Positions 12,195 to 14,670 of a stretch of DNA of 14,670 nucleotides are shown here, one piece after another (the stretch's first letter is position 1; the number at the start of each line of letters is the position of its first letter). This stretch comes from Caulobacteraceae bacterium (lineage in GTDB: Bacteria; Pseudomonadota; Alphaproteobacteria; Caulobacterales; Caulobacteraceae). The notes beneath the pieces were generated by a model that was given only the letters and a program-made list of their open reading frames with translations, had not been told where the DNA came from and searched no databases. Where the stretch lies: positions 1 to 14,670 of the forward strand of contig CANGRP010000030.1 in the NCBI GenBank assembly GCA_947456005.1, written 5' to 3'. The position numbers and the translations under genes were made by a program.

Positions 12195-13490
12195 TCAGCC
12201 GTAGATGGGAAAGCGTTTCGTCAGGGCCAGGACCTCGCCCCGGACCCGGGCTTCGACGGCCGAATTGTCCCCGCCGGCCGCGACGCCGTCCAGCACCTCG
12301 CCGATCCAGCGGCCGACCTGGCGGAACTCGGCCTCGCCGAAGCCGCGCGTCGTCCCGGCTGGTGTGCCGACCCGGATTCCCGAGGTCTGGACGGGCGGAA
12401 GCGGGTCGAACGGGATGCCGTTCTTGTTGGTGGTGATGCCGGCCCGCTCCAGGGCGATCTCGGCGTCAGCGCCGCTGACCCCCTTGGGCGTCAGGTCCAC
12501 CAGCATGAGGTGGCTGTCCGTGCCGTTCGAGACGATCCGGAATCCAGCCTCCTGCAGGCTGTCGGACAGGGCCCGGGCGTTGTCGATCACCTGCCGCGCG
12601 TAGGCCTTGAACTCCGGTCGCAGGGCCTCGCCGAAAGCCACCGCCTTGGCGGCGATGACGTGCATCAGCGGCCCGCCCTGCAGGCCCGGGAAGACCGCCG
12701 AGTCCAGCTTCTTCGCCAGCTTCTTGTCGTTGGTCAGGATGAGGCCGCCGCGTGGGCCCCGCAGGGTCTTGTGGGTCGTGGTGGTCACCACGTGGGCGTG
12801 CGGGAAGGGGTTAGGATAGACGCCGCCCGCCACCAGGCCGGCGTAATGGGCGATGTCCGCCATGAGGAGGGCGCCAACGGAGTCCGCGATCTGGCGGAAG
12901 CGGGCGAAGTCGATGTGCCGGGAATAGGCCGAGCCGCCGGCGATGATCACCTTGGGCTTCTCGGCCAGGGCCAGTTCTGCGGCCTGGTCATAGTCGATCA
13001 GGTGGTCCTGTAACCGAACCGCGTAGGACACCGGCCGGAACCACTTGCCGGACTGGTTGACGCTCTTGCCGTGGGTCAGGTGGCCGCCGGCGGCGAGGTC
13101 CATGCCCATGAAGGTGTCGCCGGGCGTCAGAGTGGCCATGAAGACCGCCTGGTTGGCCTGGCTGCCCGAATGGGGCTGGACATTGGCGTACTCGCAACCG
13201 AACAGGGCCTTGGCCCGCTCTATGGCCAGGACCTCGGCCTCGTCCACCACTTCGCAGCCGCCATAGTAGCGCTTGCCCGGATAGCCTTCGGCGTACTTGT
13301 TCGTCAGCACCGACCCCTGGGTCTCGAGCACGGCGCGGGAAACGATGTTCTCCGAGGCGATCAGCTCGATCTGGTCCTGCTGGCGCCGGAGTTCACCCGA
13401 GATCACCGCACCGAGGGCGGGGTCGGAGTCCGCAACGGATGCCGAGAAAAAACCGGCCGGGACGCCGGCGGCGAGAGATTGTGTGATCAT
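12195..13490 (-). CDS. glyA: serine hydroxymethyltransferase
   Basis: GlyA is a PLP enzyme that interconverts serine and glycine while charging tetrahydrofolate with a one-carbon unit. The 431 residues have the expected length. Motifs are QIELIASENIVSRAVLE (40-56), NKYAEGYPGKRYYGGCE (64-80), HSGSQANQAVF (107-117), ADIAHYAGLVAGG (211-223) and VVTTTTHKTLRGPRGG (234-249), with Lys241 as the PLP-binding residue. The ATG at 13490 is preceded by AGG at short spacing. The 20-residue leader before ADSDPAL is somewhat variable in the family. The upstream neighbour hemA consumes glycine, so the order is metabolically sensible. A palindrome (13527-13540) and a TTGACC hexamer (13571-13576) in the gap suggest a separate promoter. 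Confidence 0.98.
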   Translation of the reverse strand: MITQSLAAGVPAGFFSASVADSDPALGAVISGELRRQQDQIELIASENIVSRAVLETQGSVLTNKYAEGYPGKRYYGGCEVVDEAEVLAIERAKALFGCEYANVQPHSGSQANQAVFMATLTPGDTFMGMDLAAGGHLTHGKSVNQSGKWFRPVSYAVRLQDHLIDYDQAAELALAEKPKVIIAGGSAYSRHIDFARFRQIADSVGALLMADIAHYAGLVAGGVYPNPFPHAHVVTTTTHKTLRGPRGGLILTNDKKLAKKLDSAVFPGLQGGPLMHVIAAKAVAFGEALRPEFKAYARQVIDNARALSDSLQEAGFRIVSNGTDSHLMLVDLTPKGVSGADAEIALERAGITTNKNGIPFDPLPPVQTSGIRVGTPAGTTRGFGEAEFRQVGRWIGEVLDGVAAGGDNSAVEARVRGEVLALTKRFPIYG

Positions 13491-13526
13491 GAGGCCTGTC
13501 CTGAAGATTCGGAGCGACCGAACGCG

Positions 13527-13540
13527 GGCTGTTTACAGCC
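13527..13540. promoter_or_regulatory. palindrome upstream of glyA, candidate operator
   Basis: GGCTGT-TT-ACAGCC is a perfect 6-2-6 inverted repeat lying 36 bases before the glyA ATG. TTGACC on the minus strand (13571-13576) is a candidate -35 about 30 bases further upstream, which would place the palindrome near the transcription start. It does not match the PurR or MetR boxes known for enterobacterial glyA. The binding factor, if any, is unknown. Confidence 0.35.
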
Positions 13541-13596
13541 TCGATGCGGCGGGCGGAACCGCCTACGCAGGGTCAAGACCCGAAAAGTAGGAGCCG

Positions 13597-14670
13597 TCAG
13601 GCCGCCTGGCCGCCAACCCGCTGGATATTGCAGCGGACCCACAGCTTCTCCATGGCCCGGACCAGGTCGTCCATCATCTCGTCCGTATGCGCCGGGCTGG
13701 GCGTGAAGCGAAGCCGCTCCGTCCCGCGGGGCACGGTCGGGTAGTTGATCGGCTGGACATAGACGCCGTGCTCTTCAAGCAGGATGTCCGAGATCATCTT
13801 GCAGTGGACGGGGTCGCCCACGAGGACAGGGACGATGTGGCTGACCGAAGGCATGACCGGCAGGCCCGCCGCCTCCATCCGCGCCTTCAGGGCGGCGGCG
13901 CGCGCCTGGTGCTTCTCGCGGACCTCGTTGTGCTCCTTGAGCCAGCGGATCGAGGCCACGGCGCCCGCGGCCACGGCCGGCGGCACGGAGGTGGTGAAGA
14001 TGAAGCCGTCGGCATAGGAGCGGATCGCATCGACGATCACCGCGTCGGCGGCGATGTAGCCGCCCATGACCCCGTAGGCCTTGCCCAGCGTGCCCTCGAT
14101 GATGTCGATCTCGGCCATGACGCCGTCACGCTCGCACACCCCGGCGCCCCGGGGGCCGTACATGCCCACCGCATGGACCTCGTCGATGTAGGTCATGGCG
14201 CCGTACTTCTTCGCCAGGGCCACCGTGCCGCGGATGTCGGCGATGTCGCCGTCCATGGAATAGACGCTCTCGAAGGCGATCAGCTTGGGCGCGGCCGGGT
14301 CGGCGGCGGCCAGCAGCTCCTCGAGGTGGGCCAGGTCGTTGTGCCGGAAGACGTGCCGGGGCCCGCGCCCGCCGCGGATGCCCGAGATCATTGAGTTGTG
14401 GTTCAGGGCGTCGGAGAAGACGATCAGGCTAGGCAGGATCTTGTAGAGCGTCGACAGGGACGCCTCGTTGGAGACATAGCCCGAGGTGAAGAGCAGGGCC
14501 GATTCCTTGCCGTGCAGGTCTGCCAGCTCGCGTTCCAGTTCCACGTGGTAGCGGGTGGTGCCGGAGATGTTGCGGGTTCCGCCGGAGCCGGCGCCGGCCT
14601 CGTCTATGGCCGCCTTCATGGCGTCGAGCACGACAGGGTTTTCGCCCTGGGCCAGGTAGTCGTTGGAGCA
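13597..14670 (-). CDS. hemA: 5-aminolevulinate synthase, N-terminus beyond the window
   Basis: ALA synthase joins glycine and succinyl-CoA into 5-aminolevulinate, the first heme precursor in the C4 (Shemin) pathway of alphaproteobacteria. The visible 357 residues begin CSNDYLAQGENPVVLDAMK at the right edge, so about 50 N-terminal residues are missing. Motifs include GAGSGGTRNISGTT, HNSMISGIRGGRG, ESVYSMDGDIADI, YIDEVHAVGMYGPRGAG and the PLP-lysine segment EGTLGKAYGVMGGYIAA (lysine at about visible residue 197). Near the C-terminus are HIVPVLVGDPVHCK and GVYVQPINYPTVPRGTERLR. These separate it from the related KBL and BioF enzymes: the TVPRGTERLR and GGRGPRH elements are of ALAS type. It is 106 bases upstream of glyA in the same direction. 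Confidence 0.97.
   Translation of the reverse strand, partial: CSNDYLAQGENPVVLDAMKAAIDEAGAGSGGTRNISGTTRYHVELERELADLHGKESALLFTSGYVSNEASLSTLYKILPSLIVFSDALNHNSMISGIRGGRGPRHVFRHNDLAHLEELLAAADPAAPKLIAFESVYSMDGDIADIRGTVALAKKYGAMTYIDEVHAVGMYGPRGAGVCERDGVMAEIDIIEGTLGKAYGVMGGYIAADAVIVDAIRSYADGFIFTTSVPPAVAAGAVASIRWLKEHNEVREKHQARAAALKARMEAAGLPVMPSVSHIVPVLVGDPVHCKMISDILLEEHGVYVQPINYPTVPRGTERLRFTPSPAHTDEMMDDLVRAMEKLWVRCNIQRVGGQAA

Noticed and set aside
13687..14394. 235-residue plus-strand frame opposite hemA
   Set aside because: Antisense shadow: His/Gly/Asp/Val-rich sequence with no family features, opposite a gene with clear ALA synthase motifs.

Overview
The window is high-GC chromosomal DNA from an alphaproteobacterium, most likely of the Caulobacteraceae (Caulobacter/Phenylobacterium/Brevundimonas type). 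Three things support this: a 5-aminolevulinate synthase of the alphaproteobacterial C4 pathway, a block running glyA, nrdR, rib genes, nusB, thiL and hppA, and a second block made of a cytochrome bc1 chaperone gene, yceD, plsX, fabH, ihfA and a merR-type gene, with bamE divergent from it. The family assignment is an inference from gene order and protein character, not from a search. Nearly all genes lie on the minus strand. I see no phage, IS element, CRISPR array, plasmid function or region of foreign base composition.

Layout from left to right. Positions 1-533 hold the N-terminal half of heme A synthase (ctaA, minus). A small membrane protein (DUF2842, plus) diverges from it and runs up to the 3' end of a minus-strand tRNA-Pro(GGG). 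Next is a minus-strand cluster, described in transcription order: the bc1 chaperone (4922-4401), yceD (DUF177), plsX, fabH, ihfA and the MerR-like regulator (to 948). bamE (plus, 5022-5507) is divergent from the chaperone and convergent with hppA, and a strong hairpin lies between bamE and hppA. The largest cluster runs on the minus strand from the right edge: hemA (partial), glyA, nrdR, ribD (reductase half only), ribE, ribH, nusB, thiL, an exported protein of unknown function, and hppA (H+-pyrophosphatase).

Functionally the region is housekeeping. It covers fatty acid and phospholipid initiation (plsX, fabH), the nucleoid protein IHF, outer-membrane assembly (bamE), heme and respiratory assembly (hemA, ctaA, bc1 chaperone), one-carbon and glycine metabolism (glyA, which makes the glycine that hemA consumes), riboflavin and thiamine cofactors, rRNA antitermination (nusB), control of ribonucleotide reductase (nrdR) and pyrophosphate-driven proton pumping. 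In the nrdR-to-thiL run the starts and stops overlap or nearly touch, which points to a translationally coupled operon.

I did not find a clear new biological system. The points most worth a second look are: the riboflavin cluster, where RibD has no deaminase domain and ribBA is absent between ribE and ribH; the unassigned exported protein between thiL and hppA; the 227-nt hppA leader with two hairpins, one containing the ribosome binding site; and short perfect inverted repeats upstream of ihfA and glyA. No gene-free stretch exceeds 300 bases.
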